Source: Amycolatopsis oliviviridis
Lineage (GTDB): Bacteria > Actinomycetota > Actinomycetes > Mycobacteriales > Pseudonocardiaceae
NCBI RefSeq assembly: GCF_014654365.1
Contig: NZ_BNAY01000005.1
Span: forward strand, 655,871 to 719,870
Direction of reading: 5' to 3'
Length of the DNA stretch: 64,000 nucleotides
Below, one piece after another: positions 36,530 to 44,788 of this stretch. Each line of letters starts with the position of its first letter. Position 1 is the stretch's first letter. Under the pieces are notes generated by a model. That model saw only the letters and a list, made by a program, of their open reading frames with translations. It made no database searches and was not told the DNA's origin. The position numbers were made by a program, and so were the translations under genes.

Positions 36530-36543
36530 GTGACCTACGTCAC
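36530..36543 (-). promoter_or_regulatory. Crp-like binding site upstream of rpf
   Basis: GTGA-CCTACG-TCAC fits the core of the Crp consensus TGTGA-N6-TCACA (only the outer T is replaced by C). It lies about 70 bases upstream of the riboswitch region. Crp control of rpfA is known in mycobacteria and Streptomyces. A looser GTGA-N8-TCAC pair lies at 36636-36651. Confidence 0.6.
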
Positions 36544-36669
36544 AGTAACAGCACGCAACCTCTGGCGATTCGACTGTTTGTGCAGGTCAGATGGCCGTTA
36601 CCGGACCGTTTCCTGGCCGAGATAATTCACGGATCGTGAGGCTTGCATCACGTGGATTAAGGGATGACT

Positions 36670-36703
36670 GGCCCATTCGTGCGCCTTCGCGCGCGAATGG
36701 GCC
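36670..36703 (-). terminator. Hairpin terminator of the GDPD gene
   Basis: GGCCCATTCG (36670-36679) pairs with CGAATGGGCC (36694-36703), with further pairing of GCGC inside. On the minus strand it follows the stop of the phosphodiesterase gene (36711) by 8 bases. It separates that transcript from the rpf promoter. Confidence 0.7.
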
Positions 36704-36710
36704 GCGCACT

Positions 36711-37562
36711 TTAGCGAGCCCTCAAGAAGTTCGCCAGCCCTGACAGGTCATCCGTATTCAGGTGGTCGACTCCGGCGGCGGCCAGTACCTTCCAAAGCGC
36801 CTCACGCGCAGGTCCAGGCGCATCCGGCGTCGCCCAGAAACGGACCCGCTGGCCCGCCTTGTGCGCCCGTTCGACGATTTCGCGCAGCTTCGCGCGCTCG
36901 GCGGCCGGGAATTCACCGGCGCCGGTCCAGGTGAACAGTCCCGTCCACGAGTCGGAGACCAGCGGGGTCACCCGGCGGTCCGAGCCGATGCCGAGGTCGT
37001 TCTCGTCCTTGACGCGGCCGTCGTAGAAGGCGAGCCGGAACTTCTGCCCGAGCATCACGTCCTTGGGCCGCCCGCCGGAGATCACCGCGGTGACGGCCCG
37101 CTTCTGGACGTGCCCGAACGCGTACAGAGAGAAGAGGAAGGAGTAGCGCGGGTCGTACAGCCGCTTCTCCAGGGCCGCGTAGGTGCTGTTCGCGTCCCCC
37201 TTGACGTCGATCAGCAGCTGGAACTCCGCTCGCTGCCGGTAGACGCCCACGCCGTGGTTGGCGAGGACCCGCTTGCGCAGCGGCTCCAGGTAGAGCGACT
37301 CCAGGGTGCGGTCCGGCCGGGTGTCCGCGAGGTCGTGGGCGACCAGCAGCTGCCCGTCCACCAGGTAGATGTCGGCCTCGACACTGGTGAAGCCCTGGTC
37401 GAGCGCGTCCTGGAGCGGACGCGTGTGCTCGTAGTCGTTGTGGCTGTGCGCCTGCGGCAGCGGCCGGACACCGCGTTCGTGGGCGGAGGCCGGCGCGGTG
37501 GCCAGGCTCGTGGCGGCGACCGCGACGAGCAGCGCGGCGAGGATACGGCGGGGAGTGATCAC
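36711..37562 (-). CDS. Secreted glycerophosphodiester phosphodiesterase-like protein
   Basis: A 283-residue exported protein of the PI-PLC/GDPD TIM-barrel superfamily. The signal peptide ends near APASAHE (about residue 28). Active-site blocks: QAHSHNDYEHTRPLQDAL, FTSVEADIYLVDGQLLVAHD with the metal-binding E-x-D, and LLIDVK. It would hydrolyse a phosphodiester such as a glycerophospholipid head group outside the cell. GTG 37562 has GAGGA 7 bases upstream. It lies 45 bases after moaD and may share its transcript, though function gives no link. Confidence 0.8.
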   Translation of the reverse strand: MITPRRILAALLVAVAATSLATAPASAHERGVRPLPQAHSHNDYEHTRPLQDALDQGFTSVEADIYLVDGQLLVAHDLADTRPDRTLESLYLEPLRKRVLANHGVGVYRQRAEFQLLIDVKGDANSTYAALEKRLYDPRYSFLFSLYAFGHVQKRAVTAVISGGRPKDVMLGQKFRLAFYDGRVKDENDLGIGSDRRVTPLVSDSWTGLFTWTGAGEFPAAERAKLREIVERAHKAGQRVRFWATPDAPGPAREALWKVLAAAGVDHLNTDDLSGLANFLRAR

Positions 37563-37607
37563 TGGCGCATCCTCGGTGGCTTCGGCGTCCGGACGGTGAA
37601 CTCCGGG

Positions 37608-37862
37608 TCAGCCTCCGGCGAACGGGGGCAGGACGTCCAGTTCGGACGCGTCGCTCAGGGGCTTGGTGAGATCCCGCACCGCGACGCCGTCCAAGAGATA
37701 GGAGACCGCGTCGAGCAGCTTCGCCAGCTTCTCCGGGTGGAGTTCGCGCAGGTGGGCGACGGCGTCGGCGACGCGGGCGCCGTCCGGCAGGGCCACCTTC
37801 TCCTCGTCGAGGCCCACGGCCGCGCGGGCCGAGGCGAAGTACCGCACCACGATGGTCACCAT
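37608..37862 (-). CDS. moaD: Molybdopterin synthase sulfur carrier subunit
   Basis: An 84-residue ubiquitin-like protein ending in the required Gly-Gly (DVLPPFAGG), which carries the thiocarboxylate used by MoaE. The sequence VRYFASARAAVGLDEEKVAL is typical. Its start lies one base after the moaA stop, so the two form an operon. The separation from moaE by rpf is the mycobacterial arrangement. Confidence 0.93.
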   Translation of the reverse strand: MVTIVVRYFASARAAVGLDEEKVALPDGARVADAVAHLRELHPEKLAKLLDAVSYLLDGVAVRDLTKPLSDASELDVLPPFAGG

Positions 37863-37863
37863 G

Positions 37864-38928
37864 TCAGCCGCCGATCGCGCTCATGGGCCGGATCGGCTGC
37901 GCGAAGCCGGCCTCGTTGATCTCGTGCCCGGCGAGCTTGCCCCACATGGTCGCCCGCCAGGCGTCCGCCACCTCTTCTTCGCGCGCGCCCGCGCGCACGA
38001 GGGCTCGCAGATCGGTCTCGTCGTTGCTGAACAGGCAGGAGCGCACCGCGCCGTCGGCCGTCAGCCTCGTCCGCTCGCAGGCGCCGCAGAACGGCCGCGT
38101 CACCGACGCGATCACGCCGACGTCGCCGGGGCCGCCGTCGACCAGCCAGCGTTCGGCGGGCGCCCCGCCCCGCGCGGCGGGGAACGGCGACAGCGAGAAC
38201 TCCTCGCCGAGCATGCCGAGGATCTCCTCGGCGGTGATCATGTCGCGCCGGTTCCAGCCGTGCTGCGCGTCCAGCGGCATCTGCTCGATGAATCGCAGGT
38301 GGTAGCCCTCGGCGAGGCAGAACTTCAGCAGCGGCACGGCCTGGTCCTCGTTCAGCCCGCGCATCAGCACCGCGTTGACCTTCACCGGGTCCAGTCCGGC
38401 CTCACGCGCGGCGGCCATGCCCGCCAGTACGTGCGACAGCCTGTCGCGGCGCGTGATCGTCTCGAACAGCGCGCGGTCGACGGTGTCCAGTGACACGTTG
38501 ATCCGGTCCAGCCCGGCGTCGGCGAGCGGTTTCGCGCGCTTCGCGAGCCCGATCCCGTTGGTGGTCATGGAAAGCCGCGGCCGCGGTTCGAGCGACGCGA
38601 TCCGCTCGACGATCTTCTCCAGTCCCTGCCGCAGCAGCGGTTCGCCGCCGGTGAGCCGGATGTCGGTGATCCCGAGCCGTTCGACGGCGATCCGCAGCAG
38701 GAGCACGAGTTCGTCGTCGGTCAGCACGTCCGCGCTCGGCATCCACTCCAGCCCTTCGGCGGGCATGCAGTAGGTGCAGCGCAGATTGCACTTGTCGGTG
38801 AGCGACACCCGCAGGTCGGTCGCCACGCGGCCGAAGGTGTCGATCAGAGCGGGGTTGTCCGGCCTGGGCACGCTGGGGCGGCCGCGTGTACCGGGGACAC
38901 GGGGAAACCCGAGATCGACTGCTGTCAT
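37864..38928 (-). CDS. moaA: GTP 3',8-cyclase (radical SAM)
   Basis: A 354-residue enzyme that starts molybdopterin synthesis by cyclising GTP. The radical SAM cluster motif is CNLRCTYC (C47, C51, C54); then TGGEPLLR and SMTTNGIGL. The second 4Fe-4S cluster uses CGACERTRL plus the Cys in RSCLF. The C-terminal GG (MSAIGG) is intact. ATG 38928 fits family length; a longer frame upstream runs into the divergent MarR gene. The first 30 residues are Pro/Arg-rich. It is followed directly by moaD. Confidence 0.95.
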   Translation of the reverse strand: MTAVDLGFPRVPGTRGRPSVPRPDNPALIDTFGRVATDLRVSLTDKCNLRCTYCMPAEGLEWMPSADVLTDDELVLLLRIAVERLGITDIRLTGGEPLLRQGLEKIVERIASLEPRPRLSMTTNGIGLAKRAKPLADAGLDRINVSLDTVDRALFETITRRDRLSHVLAGMAAAREAGLDPVKVNAVLMRGLNEDQAVPLLKFCLAEGYHLRFIEQMPLDAQHGWNRRDMITAEEILGMLGEEFSLSPFPAARGGAPAERWLVDGGPGDVGVIASVTRPFCGACERTRLTADGAVRSCLFSNDETDLRALVRAGAREEEVADAWRATMWGKLAGHEINEAGFAQPIRPMSAIGG

Positions 38929-39069
38929 TACCACCAGACTAACCCCGAAGCGGGCGAAAGCCGACTGTCCATCCATGCCCCCGCCGCCACCCTCAAAGGA
39001 GAAGCTTCGCTTCGCCTCGATATTCTGCCCCATTCGCAGCGAATCGGTTTCTTCCCGAAGGGTTTCCGG

Positions 39070-39543
39070 ATGGTGAAATATCCGCTTTCGGCGGAGGAAT
39101 TGGCCCGGTTCGCCCACCTCGGCAGGGAAAGCAGCACCTTGACCGTGCTCCGGCACGCCAGGATCGCCGAGCGGATGGGGCTGTCGGCCACCGATCACAA
39201 GGTGCTCGAACTGGCGGGCCAGACGCCGGGACCGTTGACAGCGGGCAGGATCGCCGAACTGACCGGGTTGTCGACAGGCGCTGTGACCGGCGTCATGGAC
39301 AGGCTGGAGAAGGCGGGTCTCGCCCGCCGCGTCCGCGACACCGCCGACCGCCGGAAAGTCCTGATAGAGGTCGTTCCCGGTGCCATGGAGCGCCACGCGC
39401 CGCTGTTCGAATCCGCGTACACGAACATGAAGACGGTGCTTGAGGAGTTCTCTCCCGAGGAACGGAAAGTGCTCGAACGTTTCCAGAGCGCGGTGCTGGA
39501 TGGCCTCCGGGACGAACTGCCCGGCAATTCCTCTCGTCCGTAG
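39070..39543 (+). CDS. MarR-family transcriptional regulator
   Basis: A 157-residue winged-helix repressor-type protein. The recognition region is IAELTGLSTGAVTGVMDRLE followed by the wing VRDTADRRKVLIEV, both typical of MarR. It diverges from moaA across a 141-base gap and precedes the molybdate gene set by 33 bases. Control of molybdenum genes is possible, but the ligand is unknown. Confidence 0.9.
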   Translation: MVKYPLSAEELARFAHLGRESSTLTVLRHARIAERMGLSATDHKVLELAGQTPGPLTAGRIAELTGLSTGAVTGVMDRLEKAGLARRVRDTADRRKVLIEVVPGAMERHAPLFESAYTNMKTVLEEFSPEERKVLERFQSAVLDGLRDELPGNSSRP

Positions 39544-39576
39544 CTTTTCCGCATCTGCGGAAGTAACCTTCCGGTC

Positions 39577-39981
39577 ATGCCGCAATTCCGGTTGTCTGAA
39601 GCCGCTCGTCTGCTCGGCGTCAGCGACGACACCGTCCGCCGCTGGGTCCGCGCCGGCCAGTTGACCGCGTTCGACGACTCGGCGGGCCGCAAGGTCGTCG
39701 ACGGCGCCGAACTCGCCGCGTTCGCCAAGACGCAGGCCGAACAGCCCGAGGATCCTTCGAACGTCGGCCGCTCCGCGCGCAACCGGTTCGTCGGCCTGGT
39801 CACCGAGGTCGTCACGGACAAGGTGATGGCACAGGTCGAACTGCAATGCGGCCCGCATCGCGTGGTCTCCCTGATGAGCGCCGAAGCCGTCCGTGAACTC
39901 GGGCTGCGGCCCGGGGTGCTCGCGGTCGCCGTCGTCAAGGCGACCACCGTCGTGATCGAAACCCCGGAAGGAAGCCGATGA
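39577..39981 (+). CDS. HTH-TOBE molybdate-binding regulator
   Basis: A 134-residue protein with an N-terminal excisionase/MerR-like helix-turn-helix (FRLSEAARLLGVSDDTVRRW) and a C-terminal TOBE (molybdopterin-binding-like) domain from about residue 65 (RNRFVGLVTEVVTDKVMAQV). This is the short actinobacterial molybdate sensor placed before modA. Its stop overlaps the modA start by four bases. It probably senses molybdate and regulates modABC. Confidence 0.92.
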   Translation: MPQFRLSEAARLLGVSDDTVRRWVRAGQLTAFDDSAGRKVVDGAELAAFAKTQAEQPEDPSNVGRSARNRFVGLVTEVVTDKVMAQVELQCGPHRVVSLMSAEAVRELGLRPGVLAVAVVKATTVVIETPEGSR

Positions 39982-40739
39982 GGAGACTCGTCCCTGTCCT
40001 GTTCGCGCTGGCACTGGCCGCGACGGCCTGTGGTTCCGAGGAGCCCGCCGCCCGGCAGGCGGAGGCCAAGACGCTGACCGTGTTCGCCGCGGCGTCGCTG
40101 ACCGAGTCCTTCGGCGCGCTGGGCAAGCAGTTCGAGGCGCAGCACGCCGGGGTGACGGTGAAGTTCAGCTTCGAGGGCTCCTCGGCCCTGGTCCAGAAGC
40201 TGACCCAGGGCGCGAAAGCGGACGTGTTCGCCTCCGCCGATCAGGCCAATATGGACAAAGCCACGAAGGGTGAGGTGATCGACGGGCAGTCTTCGGTGTT
40301 CGCCACCAACCGGCTCGCCATCGCCGTCGGCAAGGGCAACCCCAAGGGCATCAAGGGGCTGGCGGATCTCGCGAAGGACGGGCTGACCGTGGTCGTCTGC
40401 GCGCCGCAGGTGCCGTGCGGGTCGGCGACGAAGAAGGTCCAGCAGTCGTCCGGGGTCACGCTGAAGCCCGCGAGCGAGGAGCAGGACGTCAAGTCGGTGC
40501 TCGCGAAGGTGCAGACGGGCGACGCCGACGCCGGACTCGTCTATGTCACCGACGCGACGTCCGCGGCGGCGAAGGTGGACAAAGTGGACTTCCCCGAGTC
40601 GGCGGGCGCGATCAATGACTATCCGATCGCGGTGGTGAAGGACGCTCCCCAGGCGGCTCTGGCGAAGCAGTTCACCGACTTCATCCTCGGCGCCGAGGGC
40701 AAGAAGGAACTGGCGAAGGTCGGTTTTGGCGCGCCCTGA
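39978..40739 (+). CDS. modA: Molybdate ABC transporter substrate-binding lipoprotein
   Basis: A 253-residue type-2 binding lipoprotein with lipobox AATAC (Cys18). Family blocks: LTVFAAASLTESFGALGKQF, FEGSSALVQKLTQGAKADVF and DAGLVYVTDA. It captures molybdate or tungstate at the membrane surface. It is coupled to the TOBE regulator and followed, after palindrome B3, by modB. Confidence 0.95.
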   Translation: MRRLVPVLFALALAATACGSEEPAARQAEAKTLTVFAAASLTESFGALGKQFEAQHAGVTVKFSFEGSSALVQKLTQGAKADVFASADQANMDKATKGEVIDGQSSVFATNRLAIAVGKGNPKGIKGLADLAKDGLTVVVCAPQVPCGSATKKVQQSSGVTLKPASEEQDVKSVLAKVQTGDADAGLVYVTDATSAAAKVDKVDFPESAGAINDYPIAVVKDAPQAALAKQFTDFILGAEGKKELAKVGFGAP

Positions 40740-40740
40740 T

Positions 40741-40808
40741 CCCGCATTTCGTCCTCTGGATGCGGTAGATGTACGCGCAAGTACCGCATCCAGAGGACTG
40801 AACGCGGG
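40741..40808. repeat. Palindrome family B, copy B3, inside the modABC operon
   Basis: The arms at 40741-40767 and 40782-40808 pair over 27 positions with three mismatches around a 14-base loop ending in GCAAG. It starts 2 bases after the modA stop and ends 17 bases before the modB start. Unlike most copies it lies within an operon. It could lower modBC expression relative to modA or stabilise the modA message. Confidence 0.87.
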
Positions 40809-40824
40809 AGGCGGGGTCCCGTGG

Positions 40825-41592
40825 GTGCTCTGGCCGCCGGCGATCTGCGCGCTGGCGCTGGTGGTGCTGCCGGTCGTCGGCCTGCTGGCGCGTTCGGACC
40901 TGACCCGCTTCCCGAGCCTCATCACCTCGACGTCCTCGCTGAACGCGCTCAAGCTCTCCCTGATCACCGCGGGACTGTCCACTGTGGCCTGCGTGCTGCT
41001 CGGCGTCCCGCTCGCCGTGGTGCTCGCGCGGTCGGGGGCGCGCGGCGTCCGCGTGCTGCGCGCGGTGGTCCTGCTGCCGCTGGTCCTGCCGCCGGTGGTC
41101 GGCGGCCTGGCGTTGCTGTACCTGCTGGGCCGCAAGGGTTTCCTGGGTGTCCTGGTGACCGCCCTGACCGGCGAGCAGGTGCCGTTCACCACGGCCGCGG
41201 TGGTCATCGCGCAGACGTTCGTCGCGATGCCGTTCCTCGTGGTCAGCCTCGAAGGAGCCCTCCGTGGCGCCGGTGACCGGTACGAACGGGTCGCGTCGAC
41301 ACTGGGCGCGAAGCCGTGGACGGTGTTCCGCCGGGTCACGCTGCCGCTGCTGCTGCCCGCGCTCGGTTCGGGCATCGTGCTGAGCTTCGCGCGGGCGCTG
41401 GGCGAGTTCGGCGCGACGATCACCTTCGCCGGCAGTCTGGAAGGTGTCACCCGGACGCTGCCGCTGGAGGTCTACACCCAGGCCGAGGTCGACGTCGACA
41501 GCGCCGTGGCGCTCGCGTTGCTGCTCATCCTGGTCGCCGTCGCGGTGATCGCGCTGGCCCGGCCGCGCGCGCTCGAAGGAGTCCGCTCGTGA
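40825..41592 (+). CDS. modB: Molybdate ABC transporter permease
   Basis: A 255-residue inner-membrane permease with about six helices. The EAA loop is visible (YERVASTLGAKPWTVFRRVT), followed by GEFGATITFAGS, diagnostic of ModB. GTG 40825 puts the first helix (LALVVLPVVGLLA) at the N-terminus. A TTG at 40726 would read in frame through palindrome B3 and overlap modA, which I judge unlikely. The stop overlaps modC by four bases. Confidence 0.88.
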   Translation: MLWPPAICALALVVLPVVGLLARSDLTRFPSLITSTSSLNALKLSLITAGLSTVACVLLGVPLAVVLARSGARGVRVLRAVVLLPLVLPPVVGGLALLYLLGRKGFLGVLVTALTGEQVPFTTAAVVIAQTFVAMPFLVVSLEGALRGAGDRYERVASTLGAKPWTVFRRVTLPLLLPALGSGIVLSFARALGEFGATITFAGSLEGVTRTLPLEVYTQAEVDVDSAVALALLLILVAVAVIALARPRALEGVRS

Positions 41593-42656
41593 CTCTCGAT
41601 GCCGAGATCGTCCTCCGGCGCGGCGAGTTCACCCTGGACGTCGGGTTCGAAGTCCCCGACGGCGGCGTGCTCGCCCTGCTCGGGCCGAACGGTTCGGGGA
41701 AGTCCAGTGTGCTCGGTTGCCTGGCCGGTCTGCTCCGGCCCGATCGCGCGCGGATCACGTTGGCAGGCCGGGGCCTGGCGGGCCTGCCGCCGCACGCGCG
41801 CGGCATCGGCCTGCTGTCCCAGGACGCCCTGCTCTTCCCGCATCTGTCCGCTTTGGACAACGTCGCCTTCGCGCCGCGCTCGACCGGCGCCGGGCGTGCC
41901 GAGGCGAAGCGGCGTGCGCGCGAGTGGCTGACCGAAGTGGACGCGCTCGACCTGGCCGGACGGCGTCCCGCGCAGCTCTCCGGCGGGCAGGCGCAGCGGG
42001 TCGCGATCGCGCGGGCCCTGGCGGCCGAGCCGGGACTTCTGCTGCTCGACGAGCCCTTTGCCGCTCTCGACGTCGACGCGGCGCCCGCCATCCGCGGCCT
42101 GCTTCGCCGCGTCCTGCGGACCGGACCGCCGACCGTCCTGGTCACCCATGACCCGCTCGACGCGCTGGCGCTGGCCGATCACGTCGCCGTCCTCGACGGT
42201 GGCCGGATCGTCGAACGCGGGGAGACCCGCAAGGTCCTGTCCGCGCCGCGCACGGCGTTCACCGCGCGGATCGCCGGGCTGAACCTGGTGCCCGGAACCG
42301 CCGTCGAAGGCGGTTTGCGCACGTCAGGAGGGCTGTCGCTGGCCGGGATCCCGGCGGACGACGTCGCCGACGGCGAAGCGGCGGTCGCGGTGTTCCCGCC
42401 CAGCGCCGTCGCCGTGTACCTGAAGGACGGCGAGCACCGGGGAAGCCCGCGCAACACCGTCGAGGGATTCGTGGACGCGCTCGAACCCCACGGACCGGTG
42501 ATCCGCGTCCGGTCCCGCGGCGACGGCTGGGCGGCGGGCCTCGCCGCCGACCTGACCCCCGCCGCGGTCGCCGAACTGGCGCTCGAACCCGGCACACCGG
42601 TCAATCTTTCGGTCAAGGCGGCCTCGGTGGCTGTTCACGCCGTCGCCGATCATTAG
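41589..42656 (+). CDS. modC: Molybdate ABC transporter ATPase
   Basis: A 355-residue ATPase. Walker A is GPNGSGKSS near residue 35, the Q-loop LLSQDALLFPHL, the signature LSGGQAQR near 131, Walker B LLLLDEPFAALD, and the H-loop LVTHDPLD. The C-terminal 130 residues hold a MOBE/TOBE-type region that may bind oxyanion for feedback. GTG 41589 overlaps the modB stop. Confidence 0.93.
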   Translation: MTLDAEIVLRRGEFTLDVGFEVPDGGVLALLGPNGSGKSSVLGCLAGLLRPDRARITLAGRGLAGLPPHARGIGLLSQDALLFPHLSALDNVAFAPRSTGAGRAEAKRRAREWLTEVDALDLAGRRPAQLSGGQAQRVAIARALAAEPGLLLLDEPFAALDVDAAPAIRGLLRRVLRTGPPTVLVTHDPLDALALADHVAVLDGGRIVERGETRKVLSAPRTAFTARIAGLNLVPGTAVEGGLRTSGGLSLAGIPADDVADGEAAVAVFPPSAVAVYLKDGEHRGSPRNTVEGFVDALEPHGPVIRVRSRGDGWAAGLAADLTPAAVAELALEPGTPVNLSVKAASVAVHAVADH

Positions 42657-42666
42657 GGTGGGACCT

Positions 42667-43461
42667 ATGAACGAGCGCCGTTGGACATACCTCAGCGACA
42701 TGGATGGCGTGCTGGTGCAGGAGGAGCACCTCGTGCCCGGCGCGGACGAGTTCCTCAAGGAACTGCGCGCCAACGACATCGGCTTCCTGGTGCTGACCAA
42801 CAACTCGATCTACACCCCGCGTGACCTGCGGGCGAGGCTTGAGCGGACCGGTCTCGACATCCCCGAGGAGGCCATCTGGACCTCCGCGCTGGCGACCGCG
42901 AAGTTCCTCGCGTCGCAGCGGCCGAACGGCTCGGCGTTCGTGATCGGCGAGGCCGGGCTCACCACCGCGCTGCACGAGGTCGGCTACGTGCTGACCGAAC
43001 GCGACCCGGACTACGTCGTCCTCGGCGAGACGCGCACGTACAGCTTCAGCGCGATAACCCGCGCGATCAGGCTGATCGAGGGCGGCGCGAAGTTCATCGC
43101 CACCAACCCCGACGCCACCGGCCCGAGCATGGAGGGCTCCATGCCCGCCACCGGCTCGGTCGCCGCGCTGATCGAGAAGGCGACCGGCCGCTCGCCGTAC
43201 TACGTCGGCAAGCCGAACCCGCTGATGATGCGCTCCGCGCTGCGGCGGCTCGGCGCGCATTCGGAGTCGACGCTGATGATCGGCGACCGGATGGACACCG
43301 ACGTCCACTCGGGAATCGAGGCCGGATTGCAGACGATCCTGGTGCTGACCGGCATCTCCAGCCGGGAGAGCGCCGAGCACTACCCGTACCGGCCGACCAA
43401 GATCATCGACTCGATCGCCGATCTCGTCGGGCGGACCGGTGACCCGTTCGGCGAAGGCTGA
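42667..43461 (+). CDS. HAD-IIA family hydrolase (NagD-like)
   Basis: A 264-residue phosphatase. The nucleophile motif is LSDMDGVL (D11 and D13), motif II is LTNNS, and motif III/IV are VGKPNPLMM and MIGDRMDTD. The cap domain lies between motifs II and III, as in the NagD/p-nitrophenylphosphatase group. The natural substrate is unknown. ATG 42667 lies 10 bases after modC; cotranscription is possible but functionally unexplained. Confidence 0.88.
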   Translation: MNERRWTYLSDMDGVLVQEEHLVPGADEFLKELRANDIGFLVLTNNSIYTPRDLRARLERTGLDIPEEAIWTSALATAKFLASQRPNGSAFVIGEAGLTTALHEVGYVLTERDPDYVVLGETRTYSFSAITRAIRLIEGGAKFIATNPDATGPSMEGSMPATGSVAALIEKATGRSPYYVGKPNPLMMRSALRRLGAHSESTLMIGDRMDTDVHSGIEAGLQTILVLTGISSRESAEHYPYRPTKIIDSIADLVGRTGDPFGEG

Positions 43462-43498
43462 ACGACGCGGCGGCGGGCGGAGGGCTTATCGTCACAAG

Positions 43499-44314
43499 AT
43501 GCACGACGATCAGCCCGCGCCCCCGACCTACGTGGTCGGTGACGTGCACGGACACCGGGACGAGCTGGCCGAGGCGCTCCGGGAGAAGGGGCTGCTCGAC
43601 TCCGACGACGACTGGGCCGGTGGTGAAGCGACCCTCTGGTTCCTCGGCGACTTCGTCGACCGGGGCCCCGACGGCGTCGGCGTCATCGACCTGGTGATGC
43701 GGCTGGAACGCCAGGCCGCGGCGGCGGGCGGGCACTGCGGGACGCTGCTGGGCAACCACGAGATCCTGCTGCTCGGGATGTACCACTTCGGGGACACGGA
43801 GGTGCCGTCCGACTTCGGGCCGCGCAGCTTCGCCCGCAGCTGGGAGATCAACGGCGGGCTGCTCGCCGACCAGGACAGGCTCACCCCGCAGCACATCGAA
43901 TGGCTGACGTCGCGCCCGATGCTGACCCTCGCCGCGGACCACCTGCTGATGCATTCGGACACGCTCGAGTACCTCGACTGGGGCGAGGACATCGACGGCA
44001 TCAACGCGCGCGGCCGCGAGATCCTCGAAGGCAGCGACATCCAGGCCTGGTGGGACGTGTGGCGGCGGATGACCACGCGCTACGCCTTCCGCGGGCCGGA
44101 CGGCGCCGACGTCGCGCAGCAGCTCATGGACCGGCTCGGCGGCGAGCGGATCGTGCACGGGCACAGCGTCATCGCCGACCAGCTCGGGATCCACCCCACG
44201 CAGATCGAGGGGCCGTACCTCTATGCGGGCGGGAAGGCGCTGGGGATCGACGGCGGGTTGTTCGTCGGCGGCCCCTGCCTCATCATCTCGCTGCCCTGGG
44301 AGCCCGAGGACTGA
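43499..44314 (+). CDS. Calcineurin-like metallophosphatase
   Basis: A 271-residue protein with the complete metallophosphatase set: VGDVHGHRDEL near residue 13, GDFVDRGPDGVG near 50, GNHEILLL near 85 and the late VHGHS. It is related to the PrpE/ApaH-like serine/threonine phosphatase group; the substrate is unknown. ATG 43499 gives a natural N-terminus; GGAGGG lies 13 bases upstream. Palindrome A3 follows. Confidence 0.88.
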   Translation: MHDDQPAPPTYVVGDVHGHRDELAEALREKGLLDSDDDWAGGEATLWFLGDFVDRGPDGVGVIDLVMRLERQAAAAGGHCGTLLGNHEILLLGMYHFGDTEVPSDFGPRSFARSWEINGGLLADQDRLTPQHIEWLTSRPMLTLAADHLLMHSDTLEYLDWGEDIDGINARGREILEGSDIQAWWDVWRRMTTRYAFRGPDGADVAQQLMDRLGGERIVHGHSVIADQLGIHPTQIEGPYLYAGGKALGIDGGLFVGGPCLIISLPWEPED

Positions 44315-44346
44315 GCCTCACCCCTCCCCACCCCCCACGCGCAAGC

Positions 44347-44399
44347 GCAATGAAGGACGCTTTCATAGCAAATTTTGCTATGAAAGCGTCCTTCATTGC
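44347..44399. repeat. Palindrome family A, copy A3
   Basis: Perfect 26-bp arms (44347-44372 and 44374-44399). The flank is GGACGC/GCGTCC as in A1, and the ends extend to GCAATGAAGG as in A2. It lies between convergent genes (stops at 44314 and 44414). The single central base is T here and A in the other copies. Confidence 0.9.
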
Positions 44400-44413
44400 A
44401 CGGCCGGAGCGTC

Positions 44414-44788
44414 TTACGGGAGTTCGACGATCTCCTTGCCCAGCGGCATCAGCGACACCGGGATCATCTTGAAGTTCGCCACGCCCAGCGGGATCCCGAT
44501 GATCGTGATGCACAGCGCGACCCCGGTCAGCACGTGCCCGATCGCGAGCCACAGCCCGGCGAAGAGGAACCAGATGACGTTGCCGATCGTCGACGCGGCC
44601 CCGGCGTCGCGCCGGTCCACCACGGTGCGGCCGAACGGCCAGAGCGCGTAGGCCGCGATCCGGAACGACGCCAGCCCGAACGGGATGGTGACGATCAGGA
44701 TGCAGCAGATGACGCCGGCGACGATGTAGCCGAGTGCCATCCACAGGCCGCACAGCACGAGCCAGATGACGTTCAGGATCAGGCGCAT
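44414..44788 (-). CDS. YccF domain inner-membrane protein
   Basis: A 124-residue protein with the duplicated YccF motif: NVIWLVLCGLWMALGYIVAG at the start and NVIWFLFAGLWLAIGHVLTG near residue 69, each followed by a membrane stretch. About four helices are expected. Its function is unknown. ATG 44788 overlaps the stop of the phzF-like gene, so the two are coupled. Confidence 0.9.
   Translation of the reverse strand: MRLILNVIWLVLCGLWMALGYIVAGVICCILIVTIPFGLASFRIAAYALWPFGRTVVDRRDAGAASTIGNVIWFLFAGLWLAIGHVLTGVALCITIIGIPLGVANFKMIPVSLMPLGKEIVELP

Noticed and set aside
40726..40824. modB starting at TTG 40726 and translated through palindrome B3
   Set aside because: It would add a non-conserved repeat-encoded leader ahead of the first membrane helix, and the start lies inside modA without a ribosome site.
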